From: Magnetovibrio sp.
GTDB lineage: Bacteria > Pseudomonadota > Alphaproteobacteria > Rhodospirillales > Casp-alpha2
Direction of reading: 5' to 3'
Length of the DNA: 32,934 nucleotides
NCBI GenBank assembly: GCA_002709525.1
Contig: PARE01000019.1
Coordinates: forward strand, 17,948 to 50,881
A model generated the notes under the pieces. The model worked only from the letters and a program-made list of their open reading frames with translations. It searched no databases and was not told where the DNA came from. The translations under genes and the position numbers were made by a program. Positions 26,155-32,934 of this stretch are shown here, piece by piece. The first letter of the stretch is position 1, and the number at the start of each line of letters is the position of its first letter.

Positions 26155-27630
26155 TTAACCAGTGGGCAAACGCACCACGACAAATCTCATGCCATTATCC
26201 CCTTCGAGCAGCAAAAGCACTGTTTCACGGCCATCCTTCTTAACCTCGCGGATTTTTTTTACCACGTCCGCAGTAGTCGACACTTCTGCTTGCGAAACTT
26301 CGACAATTACATCGCCGGGGCGGATGTTCTTCTCCGCCGCCGGACCGTTGCTATCAACCTTCGTAACTACTACGCCCTTGGCATCTTTCGCCAGCTTGAA
26401 GCGCGAACGCACCGCATCAGTGATCCCAGAAAGCGTCAGTCCAAGATCGTCTATATCCCGGTCTCCGTTCTTTGTGCCCCCACTGCGCACCGCCACCTGA
26501 TCTTCATCATCCAATTCACCAACGGCTACTCTAAGCGTCTTAATTTTACCGTCTCTCCAAACGGAAACCTTAGTAGCCTTGCCAACTTGGGTCTCTGCGA
26601 CAATGCGCGGAAGGGAGCGCATTTCCTCAACCTTCTTGCCATCGAATGTCAAAATCACATCACCAGCCTTAATCTTGGCCTTTTCGGCAGGACTATCCTC
26701 AATGACATTGGCCACCAGAGCCCCTTCAGCTTCGCTCAGACCCAGTGTCTCAGCAATCTCATCGGTTACAGCCTGAATATGCACGCCTAGCCATCCACGT
26801 TTGACCGAACCGTTTTTAATCAACTGATCAATAACAGGCTTGGCGGTGGAGGTTGGAATGGCGAAGCCGATCCCGACGCTGCCGCCCGTGGGAGAGAAAA
26901 TAGCCGTGTTGATGCCGATCACGCGGCCCTTCAGATTGAACATGGGACCACCCGAGTTGCCACGATTGATGGAGGCATCCGTCTGGATGTAATCATCATA
27001 GGGGCCAGAATTGATATCTCGGCCGCGAGCTGAGATAATGCCTGCGGTCACAGTACCGCCCAGGCCAAAGGGATTGCCTATGGCCACGACCCAATCACCA
27101 ACGCGAGCTGAGCCAGAGTCACCAAATCCGACAGCGGGAAGATCCTTTTCAGATTTCACCTTCAAGACGGCCAAATCTGTCTTTGGGTCGCGGCCAACCA
27201 GTTCCGCCGGAAGGCGCGTATCGTCCTGAAGTATCACCGTGATCTCATCCGCATCAGCAATAACGTGGTTATTGGTCACCACATATCCGTCCTTAGAAAT
27301 TAAAAATCCGGAGCCCAGCGATGTGGCCCGCCGCGAACGCTGCTGTGGGCCATTGCGGTCTAAAAACTCTTTAAAGAAATCTTCAAACGGCGACCCTGGA
27401 GGAACCTGCGGCATATTGGGCCGCTCACGGCCCTCCACAGTCTGAGTTGTGGAAATATTAACCACCGACGGCAAAAGTTTTTCGGCTAAATCGGCAAAAC
27501 TCTCTGGTGCGGTCTTAGCAAGCGCTCCATACGTTCCAATCCAGTAAATTGCCATAGCCGCTGTGAATATGATCGCGGCTCTTACGAGGACACCATTTGA
27601 ACCTGTAAATCTGACTGCCTTAGATATCAT
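26155..27630 (-). CDS. degP: Do-family (DegP/DegQ-like) periplasmic serine protease
   Basis: A 491-residue HtrA protease with two PDZ domains. The N-terminus has a hydrophobic export segment (AAIIFTAAMAIYWIGTYGALA, about residues 18-38) ending in a signal-peptide-like AKTA. The protease domain has the complete triad: His122 in TNNHVIAD, Asp152 in TDLAVLK and Ser226 in GNSGGPM. PDZ1 (about 280-370) begins with RGWLGVHIQ, and PDZ2 covers the last 90 residues. It degrades or refolds damaged envelope proteins. Following hflK-hflC-DUF2065 on the same strand after a 179-bp gap is a recurrent arrangement in alphaproteobacteria, and groups envelope quality-control functions. Confidence 0.93.
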   Translation of the reverse strand: MISKAVRFTGSNGVLVRAAIIFTAAMAIYWIGTYGALAKTAPESFADLAEKLLPSVVNISTTQTVEGRERPNMPQVPPGSPFEDFFKEFLDRNGPQQRSRRATSLGSGFLISKDGYVVTNNHVIADADEITVILQDDTRLPAELVGRDPKTDLAVLKVKSEKDLPAVGFGDSGSARVGDWVVAIGNPFGLGGTVTAGIISARGRDINSGPYDDYIQTDASINRGNSGGPMFNLKGRVIGINTAIFSPTGGSVGIGFAIPTSTAKPVIDQLIKNGSVKRGWLGVHIQAVTDEIAETLGLSEAEGALVANVIEDSPAEKAKIKAGDVILTFDGKKVEEMRSLPRIVAETQVGKATKVSVWRDGKIKTLRVAVGELDDEDQVAVRSGGTKNGDRDIDDLGLTLSGITDAVRSRFKLAKDAKGVVVTKVDSNGPAAEKNIRPGDVIVEVSQAEVSTTADVVKKIREVKKDGRETVLLLLEGDNGMRFVVVRLPTG

Positions 27631-27809
27631 CTATCAAACCTCATTCTCATCGCCGGACTCTGGTCCAGTACAGACCCCAAACCGGGAAAATTACAGTCTT
27701 CCGAAGAAAACCAACTATTATTTGCCCCCCGATTTAGGTACTTGAGTTGGGTGCCAAATATGGCTGAACAATGACCCTTGCAGGGTTTTATAATGGCGAT
27801 CCAAGACTT

Positions 27810-27995
27810 TTATCCCTTGATGAGCCAAACAATGCCAACAGCTAAAGTTGCTGCTGACAGGCCCGCAACCCTGAGGCTGGCGCTGGGCTGTTCCATGGCG
27901 ATGGCCATCATTCGCTTCATGCCATCAGGAAACAGGGCGTAGGCAATACCTTCCACCGCGACGGCCAATGCCAAAGCGGCGAATAGATCGCTCAT
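27810..27995 (-). CDS. DUF2065 small membrane protein (YjeT family)
   Basis: A 61-residue protein with two hydrophobic segments (LFAALALAVAVEGIAYALF and VAGLSAATLAVGIVWLI) joined by FPDGMKRMM, the typical DUF2065 layout. The ORF track fuses it to a long upstream extension that lies inside hflC in another frame. The true start is ATG 27995, 19 bp after the hflC stop, with an excellent Shine-Dalgarno (GGAGGG). In E. coli the homologue yjeT also follows hflC, so a role with the HflKC complex is likely but unproven. Confidence 0.9.
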   Translation of the reverse strand: MSDLFAALALAVAVEGIAYALFPDGMKRMMAIAMEQPSASLRVAGLSAATLAVGIVWLIKG

Positions 27996-28014
27996 GCGCC
28001 CTCCACAACAGGCA

Positions 28015-28890
28015 TTATCGGGCCGCTTTTCCCCCGGACGTTCCGAAGAACCTAAAAAACTCTGAATCCGGGCTAAGTACCATAGTTGTCCCGTTACCCA
28101 GCGCCTCACCGTAGGCCTCCATAGACCGATAAAAGTCGAAGAAATCTGGATCCTTGCCAAAAGCTTCGCCAAGGACGCGATTTCGTTCTCCTTCGCCCTC
28201 ACCGCGGAGAATTTGCGAAGAGCGCTGCGCTTCGGCAATAATGATAGTTCGATCTTTGTCAGCTTCGGCCTGGATACGCGTTTTCTGTTCTTCACCCTCA
28301 GCCCGAAGCCGCGCCGCGTGCGCCACACGGTCGGATTTCATCCGGTTATAAACTGCCTGTGCTGTCTCGTTCGGCAGGTCGGTCCGACCAATGCGGACAT
28401 CCACCACTTCCACACCAAATTCTGGCGCCGACGCTATCATCTGACGCGTGATCTTTTTCATACTCAGTGCACGTTTCTCCGTTAACATATCACCGAGCAG
28501 TATACGGCCAATTTCCGCTCGGACGGCTGCGTTGAGACGGCGGCCAAAGACATCGCGAAAATTGGCATCCGTCAGTGCGCGTTTACGATATTCCAAGGGA
28601 TCAACAATTCTGTACCGGGCGAAGGCATCAACGTTTAACCGTTTTTGATCGCCCAGAATAACCTCTTGGACCGGCGGGTCCAAATCTAGGATGCGCCCGT
28701 CATAAAACTCGGCGTTCTGGATGAACGGCATTTTGAAATGCAGCCCAGGCTTCTTGATCACCCGGACCGGGTTACCAAATTGCAAGACCAACGCCTGACT
28801 TGTCTGATGCACAGTGAAAAGGGTGCTGTTCGCAATAACGCCAAACACGACGACGGCGATGCCGAGAATAGCAAAACTGAGTTTTTTCAT
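28015..28890 (-). CDS. hflC: HflC, membrane protease regulatory subunit
   Basis: A 291-residue SPFH/prohibitin protein with an N-terminal membrane anchor (FAILGIAVVVFGVIANSTLF), the GNPVRVIKKPGLHFKMPF motif and a charged helical C-terminal half (RLRAEGEEQKTRIQAEADKD region). With HflK it forms a large membrane cage that surrounds and restrains the FtsH protease. It begins 12 bp after the hflK stop. The late segment FFDFYRSMEAYGEAL is conserved in HflC. Length is slightly below that of E. coli (334), as is common in alphaproteobacteria. Confidence 0.95.
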   Translation of the reverse strand: MKKLSFAILGIAVVVFGVIANSTLFTVHQTSQALVLQFGNPVRVIKKPGLHFKMPFIQNAEFYDGRILDLDPPVQEVILGDQKRLNVDAFARYRIVDPLEYRKRALTDANFRDVFGRRLNAAVRAEIGRILLGDMLTEKRALSMKKITRQMIASAPEFGVEVVDVRIGRTDLPNETAQAVYNRMKSDRVAHAARLRAEGEEQKTRIQAEADKDRTIIIAEAQRSSQILRGEGEGERNRVLGEAFGKDPDFFDFYRSMEAYGEALGNGTTMVLSPDSEFFRFFGTSGGKAAR

Positions 28891-28902
28891 GTCGTGTGAC
28901 TC

Positions 28903-30018
28903 CTACTGCGTCGCGCGTTTCTTGAGTTCAGGTAAGGGCAGATACGGAACCACTCCTGAACCGCCCTGCCCCTTGTCCACAATGACTTTTTCCGACTTCT
29001 GAAGAACATCCTGCATCCGTTCAAGAAACAGTCTCCGAGTCGTCACATCCTTAGCACCCAGATAGGTGCTATATACAGAGAGAAAGCGCTTGGCTTCACC
29101 TTCCGCTTCCTTAATGACTCGCTGTTTGTATGCCTCGGCGTCTTGGAGCATTTTTTGAGCTTCACCCTTGGCCCGCGGAATGATGTCGTTTTTATACGCC
29201 GTAGCTTCGTTGACTGAGCGCTCCTGGTCCTGTTGAGCCCGCTGCACGTCTTGAAAAGCATCGATAACTTCTTGCGGCGGGTCTGCCTTCTGCAGCTGGA
29301 TTTCCGCAATCGCCACACCGGCGCCGTATTGATCCAGAATTTTCTGCAACAGTTCCTTCGAATCCTGCTGAACGGATTGTCGTTTCGTGGTGATCGCTTC
29401 TTCCAACGGTGTTTGGCCAATCACCTCACGCATCGCACTCTCCGCAGCAATCTTAATGGTCGCTTGCGGGTCACGAATATTGAAAAGGTAATCAGCAGCA
29501 TTCTTAATCCGCCACTGCACCACGAAATCAATATCTATGATGTTTTGGTCTGAGGTCAGCATTAAACTTTCTTGCGGTACATCGCGCGAACCACCACGGT
29601 CCATGTCGTTAACGCCCCGGTAACCGATATTGATGGAATTGGTGCGCTCTACGTTGGGCTTAATCACATCGCCAATGGGTGAGGGCGCCCAAAAGTGCAG
29701 CCCAGGTCCTGTGCGCTTCACAAATTCACCGAACAATAGTTCCACGCCTTGCTCACCAGGGTTGACCCGATAGATGCCGCTAAAACCCCACACCAGTACC
29801 GCTAAAACAACGAGCGTAATGATCCCCTTAACACCACCGCCGCCGGGAACAAATTTCTTTACTTTGTCCTGGCTCTTGCGGAGCATTTCTTCAATGTCTG
29901 GAGGCTGCGGACCGCGTCCACCTCCGCGAAAGGGATTATTTCCACCTCCCCAAGGGCCACCGCCGTTGCCGCCGCCGCCGCCGCCCCAAGGGCCGCCACC
30001 TTGTGCTTTCCAAGGCAT
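28903..30018 (-). CDS. hflK: HflK, membrane protease regulatory subunit
   Basis: A 371-residue SPFH protein. The N-terminus is a Gly/Pro/Trp-rich tail with two copies of GGGPWGGG (about residues 7-25). One membrane segment follows (GIITLVVLAVLVWGFSGIY), then IYRVNPGEQGVELLFGEF and the SPFH domain, and a long charged helix. It partners HflC around FtsH. It is the first gene of hflK-hflC-DUF2065 and is divergent from mrp across a 198-bp gap. The glycine tail is encoded by GCC/GGC-type triplet runs that could vary in length by slippage. Confidence 0.95.
   Translation of the reverse strand: MPWKAQGGGPWGGGGGGNGGGPWGGGNNPFRGGGRGPQPPDIEEMLRKSQDKVKKFVPGGGGVKGIITLVVLAVLVWGFSGIYRVNPGEQGVELLFGEFVKRTGPGLHFWAPSPIGDVIKPNVERTNSINIGYRGVNDMDRGGSRDVPQESLMLTSDQNIIDIDFVVQWRIKNAADYLFNIRDPQATIKIAAESAMREVIGQTPLEEAITTKRQSVQQDSKELLQKILDQYGAGVAIAEIQLQKADPPQEVIDAFQDVQRAQQDQERSVNEATAYKNDIIPRAKGEAQKMLQDAEAYKQRVIKEAEGEAKRFLSVYSTYLGAKDVTTRRLFLERMQDVLQKSEKVIVDKGQGGSGVVPYLPLPELKKRATQ
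29947..30002. repeat. triplet-rich repeat encoding the HflK glycine tail
   Basis: Two near copies of CCCCAAGGGCC(A/G)CC flank a run of CCGCCGCCG triplets within the 5' end of hflK. It is coding and in frame, so unit changes would lengthen or shorten the Gly tail without a frameshift. Confidence 0.6.
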
Positions 30019-30216
30019 CGATCATCCTTTCCTCATTCTCACGCTGCTTCGTGTCAGCGCACACTTGTAAACACGGATACTTGCGCTACTTCATTAAATA
30101 AAGTATGCGCTGATCGGTTTTATGCCCTCGGCTCGGTTAATGCAACGACCACCGGTCGCAGAGCCATCGCTCAGGGCGTGATCATTATATCGGAAGATTA
30201 AACGGAGTTTGCAAGG

Positions 30217-31371
30217 ATGGCGGAGATTGAGGAACAGCAGATTATCGAAGTCCTAAAGGGCGTCATAGATCCAGATACCGGCGAGGACATCGTATCTGCT
30301 GGCATGGTCGCGGGCGTCCAGCTCAAAGACGGCCATGTGGCCTTCGCTATCGAAGTCGATCCCGCGCGCGGGGGCCAACTAGAGCCGCTGCGCAAAGAAG
30401 CAGAGCAAACTGTTTATAATTTGCCTGGCGTACTGACGGCGACCGTGGTTCTCACCGCGGAACGAGCGAGTGTGCAAGCGCAAGCAGCACCCTCTCAGCA
30501 GCAAGGCCACGCTCTTAGTGGTCAACCGGGTCGCCCGTCAGAAAGCCAGGCGCAGAGCGCTCAAATGATCCCGGGCTGCAAATCCATTATCGCTGTAGCT
30601 TCGGGCAAAGGTGGGGTAGGAAAATCGACGACAGCCACTAACTTGGCGCTCGGCTTAGCCGCGACGGGCAAAAGAGTCGGACTAATGGATGCCGATATTT
30701 ACGGCCCATCTATGCCGCGTATGATGGGAATTACGGGTCAGCCCGTTTCCGACGACGGAAAGACGCTTCGCCCCATGGAGAATTACGGTATCAAGGTCAT
30801 GTCGATCGGTTTCCTGGTTGACGAGGACACACCGATGATTTGGCGTGGCCCCATGGTCCAATCTGCGCTGGAACAGATGATGCGCGACGTCAACTGGGGC
30901 GAATTAGACGTCCTCGTTGTCGACATGCCACCGGGTACAGGTGATGCGCAACTTACAATGGCGCAGCGCGTACCCCTGACGGGTGCGGTCATCGTCTCCA
31001 CTCCACAAGACATTGCGCTATTGGATGCCCGCAAGGGGCTAAATATGTTCCGCAAGGTCGACGTGCCCGTCTTCGGGATCATCGAGAACATGAGCTATTT
31101 CACTTGCCCCCATTGCGGTGCGCGCTCAGAGATATTCGCCCACGGCGGGGCTAAGGCCGAGGCCGACAGGCTGGGCTGCGATTTTCTTGGTGAAATTCCC
31201 TTGGATATCGAAATTCGAACTACATCGGACGGCGGCCATCCAATCACTGTTTCGCAACCTGACGGCGTCCACGCAAACACCTACACATTCATCGCGGAGA
31301 CAGTCTGGGGTAAGATCGAGCAGACGCTGGCAGCTCGCGAGACGGACACGCCACGCATTGTCATTCAGTAG
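30217..31371 (+). CDS. apbC: Mrp/ApbC-type Fe-S cluster carrier ATPase
   Basis: A 384-residue protein with an N-terminal MIP18/DUF59 domain (IIEVLKGVIDPDTGEDIVSAGMV, within residues 9-31), a Gln/Ser-rich linker (about 86-118) and a deviant-Walker P-loop ATPase domain with SGKGGVGKST at 129-138. DADIYGPSMPRMMG and VDMPPGTGDAQLT follow. A CPHC pair in YFTCPHCGARS near residue 290 is the usual Fe-S bridging site. It carries and delivers iron-sulfur clusters as a dimer. ATG 30217 has GGAG about 10 bases upstream. It is alone on the plus strand, between divergent hflK and convergent folA. Confidence 0.93.
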   Translation: MAEIEEQQIIEVLKGVIDPDTGEDIVSAGMVAGVQLKDGHVAFAIEVDPARGGQLEPLRKEAEQTVYNLPGVLTATVVLTAERASVQAQAAPSQQQGHALSGQPGRPSESQAQSAQMIPGCKSIIAVASGKGGVGKSTTATNLALGLAATGKRVGLMDADIYGPSMPRMMGITGQPVSDDGKTLRPMENYGIKVMSIGFLVDEDTPMIWRGPMVQSALEQMMRDVNWGELDVLVVDMPPGTGDAQLTMAQRVPLTGAVIVSTPQDIALLDARKGLNMFRKVDVPVFGIIENMSYFTCPHCGARSEIFAHGGAKAEADRLGCDFLGEIPLDIEIRTTSDGGHPITVSQPDGVHANTYTFIAETVWGKIEQTLAARETDTPRIVIQ

Positions 31372-31531
31372 CGGCACACCATCGAAAGGGGTTAAACACC
31401 GACTCTAGAGGGTTAACATGAGTCGCCGTAATTAGGCCTATTGTCGAGATACGAGACGACGCGCCTCTGTCGCGGCAGTCAACTACAGCGTTCGAAGTAT
31501 TTAAGATTTGGTTTAGCCGAAACCACTAGGC

Positions 31532-31580
31532 GTTGTGATTTAGCGCAAGTATGTTGTCCTCCCGCTAAACTGATCACAAC
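31532..31580. other. imperfect long inverted repeat between apbC and folA
   Basis: GTTGTGAT-TTAGCG pairs with CGCTAA-ACTG-ATCACAAC: 8 plus 6 perfect pairs separated by a 4-base bulge, with a 17-base loop. It lies between the convergent 3' ends of apbC and folA, where a two-way terminator would be expected. Neither side has a T tract, so function is open. Confidence 0.45.
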
Positions 31581-31620
31581 ATCCATACAATTCGCATACA
31601 GCCAAAAATAGGCAGGCTAT

Positions 31621-32133
31621 TTAGCGCAAACGATTATAAACCACGAAGCTAAACGCTGGACCACCCTGACTTTCCGGCGCATGCGGTTCGCGGCTAACCT
31701 CGCGCCACTGGGTGCTGTCTACGTCAGGAAAAAACGCGTCGCCGGGAAAATCATCATCGATTTCTGTCAAATAAATCCTATCGGCGCCCGTCAAGGCCTG
31801 GGCATAAATTTCCGCGCCGCCTATGACGAAGACCTCGGCGCTTCCGTCAATTTCCGCGATCGCCTGAGCCTTACGAAGCCCCGCGACAACGTCGTGCACT
31901 ACGTCAGCATCATCGGACGAAAACTCCCTGTCGCGAGTGATCACGATGTTGGCCCTACCTGGCAAGGCAAACCCGATCGAGGCGTAGGTTTTACGCCCCA
32001 TGATCACCGGCGCTCCCATGGTTACGCTTTTGAAGTACTTGAGATCCGCGGAGATGTGCCACGGCATACCTCCGTCCAGGCCGATGACACCATTGGACGC
32101 GGCGGCGGCGATCAGAGCGATACGTGGTTTCAT
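31621..32133 (-). CDS. folA: dihydrofolate reductase
   Basis: A 170-residue DHFR. The N-terminus reads IALIAAAASNGVIGLDGGMPWHISADLKYFK (only parts are diagnostic: the Met20-loop GVIG and PW, and the catalytic Asp in SADLKYF). VIMGRKTYASIG and VIGGAEIYAQAL are the NADPH-binding motifs. It regenerates tetrahydrofolate from the dihydrofolate made by ThyA. The ATG follows the thyA stop with no gap (TAG-ATG), so the two are coupled in a thyA-folA operon. Confidence 0.96.
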   Translation of the reverse strand: MKPRIALIAAAASNGVIGLDGGMPWHISADLKYFKSVTMGAPVIMGRKTYASIGFALPGRANIVITRDREFSSDDADVVHDVVAGLRKAQAIAEIDGSAEVFVIGGAEIYAQALTGADRIYLTEIDDDFPGDAFFPDVDSTQWREVSREPHAPESQGGPAFSFVVYNRLR

Positions 32134-32928
32134 CTAGACGGCGATTGGCGCTGCGATATTGGGGTGCGCCTCATAGCCAACAAGTTCAAAATCTTCGACC
32201 GTAAACGCGAATAGATTTTTGACTTCGGGATTGATCTTTAGGATCGGCAGCGGCAGAGGTTTGCGTGTGATCTGAGAGTCCGCCTGATCGAGGTGATTCA
32301 GATAGAGATGTGCATCACCCAGCGTGTGGACAAAGTCCCCAGGCCCCAAATCACATACCTGCGCAACCATCATCGTGAGCAGTGCATAGGACGCGATGTT
32401 GAACGGTACGCCCAGGAAGATATCGCAGCTGCGCTGATAGAGTTGGCACGATAGCTTGTTATCGGCCACGTAAAACTGGAATAAGCAATGGCACGGCGGT
32501 AATGCCATGTCGTTTAAATCGGCGACATTCCAGGCACTTACGATGTGGCGGCGAGAATTTGGATTATCACGGATATCGCTCATAATCTGTGCGATCTGAT
32601 CGACAGTGCCGCCGTCGGGCGTTGGCCAGGAACGCCATTGATGGCCATAGATGGGCCCCAGATCCCCATTTTCATCCGCCCATTCATCCCATATGGAAAC
32701 GCCATTATCGTTGAGATACTTGACGTTAGTGTCACCAGCTAGGAACCAAAGCAATTCATGGATGATCGATTTAAGGTGTAGTTTTTTGGTCGTGAGAATG
32801 GGAAACCCTGCACCCAGGTCAAAACGCATCTGATAGCCAAAGACGCTCTGGGTACCGGTGCCGGTACGATCACCGCGAGTTACTCCCGTCTCACGCACAT
32901 GTCGAAGGAGATCGAGATACTGTTGCAT
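32134..32928 (-). CDS. thyA: thymidylate synthase
   Basis: A 264-residue classical folate-dependent ThyA, exactly the E. coli length. The N-terminus has [14 protein letters not shown]. The active-site Cys is Cys146 in [12 protein letters not shown], the RRH of [13 protein letters not shown] binds the phosphate, and [20 protein letters not shown] is the family's long conserved block. It methylates dUMP to dTMP using methylene-THF. The gene is complete, with only 6 bases of the window beyond its ATG, so its promoter lies outside. Confidence 0.98.
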   Translation of the reverse strand: MQQYLDLLRHVRETGVTRGDRTGTGTQSVFGYQMRFDLGAGFPILTTKKLHLKSIIHELLWFLAGDTNVKYLNDNGVSIWDEWADENGDLGPIYGHQWRSWPTPDGGTVDQIAQIMSDIRDNPNSRRHIVSAWNVADLNDMALPPCHCLFQFYVADNKLSCQLYQRSCDIFLGVPFNIASYALLTMMVAQVCDLGPGDFVHTLGDAHLYLNHLDQADSQITRKPLPLPILKINPEVKNLFAFTVEDFELVGYEAHPNIAAPIAV

Positions 32929-32934
32929 GACACA

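Noticed and set aside
27996-28328. N-terminal extension of the DUF2065 ORF
   Set aside because: The extension is an alternative frame inside hflC. The internal ATG at 27995 has a strong Shine-Dalgarno and gives the normal 61-residue protein.
31681-32214. 177-codon plus-strand ORF
   Set aside because: Shadow of folA and the thyA end, whose motifs are unambiguous on the minus strand.

Overview
The window reads as a chromosomal segment of an alphaproteobacterium, most likely Rhodospirillales or a close uncultured relative. The basis is gene content and order: thyA-folA, mrp, hflK-hflC-DUF2065, a Do-family protease, serB, miaA, ilvI-ilvH-ilvC, leuA and mreBCD-mrdA-mrdB. This is inference from synteny and protein character; no database search was run. 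Both edges cut through neighbouring DNA. A Gfo/Idh/MocA oxidoreductase is truncated at base 1, and thyA is complete 6 bases before the right end.

Bases 1-10316 are an accessory surface-carbohydrate region. A tightly packed minus-strand operon runs from about 7640 down to 598. In transcription order it encodes TPP-dependent E1 alpha and E1 beta subunits, a PLP enzyme of the sugar aminotransferase fold whose catalytic Lys is replaced by His (ColD/RfbH-type 3-dehydratase signature), an NAD-dependent sugar epimerase/reductase, a GDP-mannose 4,6-dehydratase-like SDR, an HddC-like nucleotidyltransferase and an HddA-like GHMP sugar kinase. Read together, they suggest synthesis of a GDP-linked deoxy sugar, plausibly heptose-derived, 3,6-dideoxy and carrying a two-carbon branch from pyruvate. 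It would be a GDP counterpart of the yersiniose route, with a two-subunit E1 in place of YerE. Divergently, a GT2 polyprenyl-phosphate glycosyltransferase overlaps a multi-pass GT-C/GT39-like membrane glycosyltransferase, a typical pair for moving a lipid-linked sugar across the membrane.

Bases 10590-16229 hold the elongasome genes on the minus strand: mreB, mreC, mreD, mrdA (PBP2) and mrdB (RodA). The last four are nearly gap-free or overlapping. Bases 16342-23368 hold branched-chain amino acid genes: leuA, an EamA-type transporter, ilvC, ilvH and ilvI. Upstream of leuA is a long leader that carries a short leucine-rich reading frame and two mutually exclusive hairpins, which looks like a translational attenuator. 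The ilv operon has a recognisable sigma70 promoter with a strong hairpin at the start of its leader, and a good intrinsic terminator after ilvC.

Bases 23693-32928 hold a hypothetical gene, miaA and serB (divergent, 30 bp between start codons), a periplasmic Do-like protease, DUF2065, hflC and hflK (membrane protease regulators), mrp/apbC (Fe-S carrier, divergent from hflK), and folA-thyA (thymidylate cycle). No rRNA, tRNA, insertion sequence or CRISPR array was seen.
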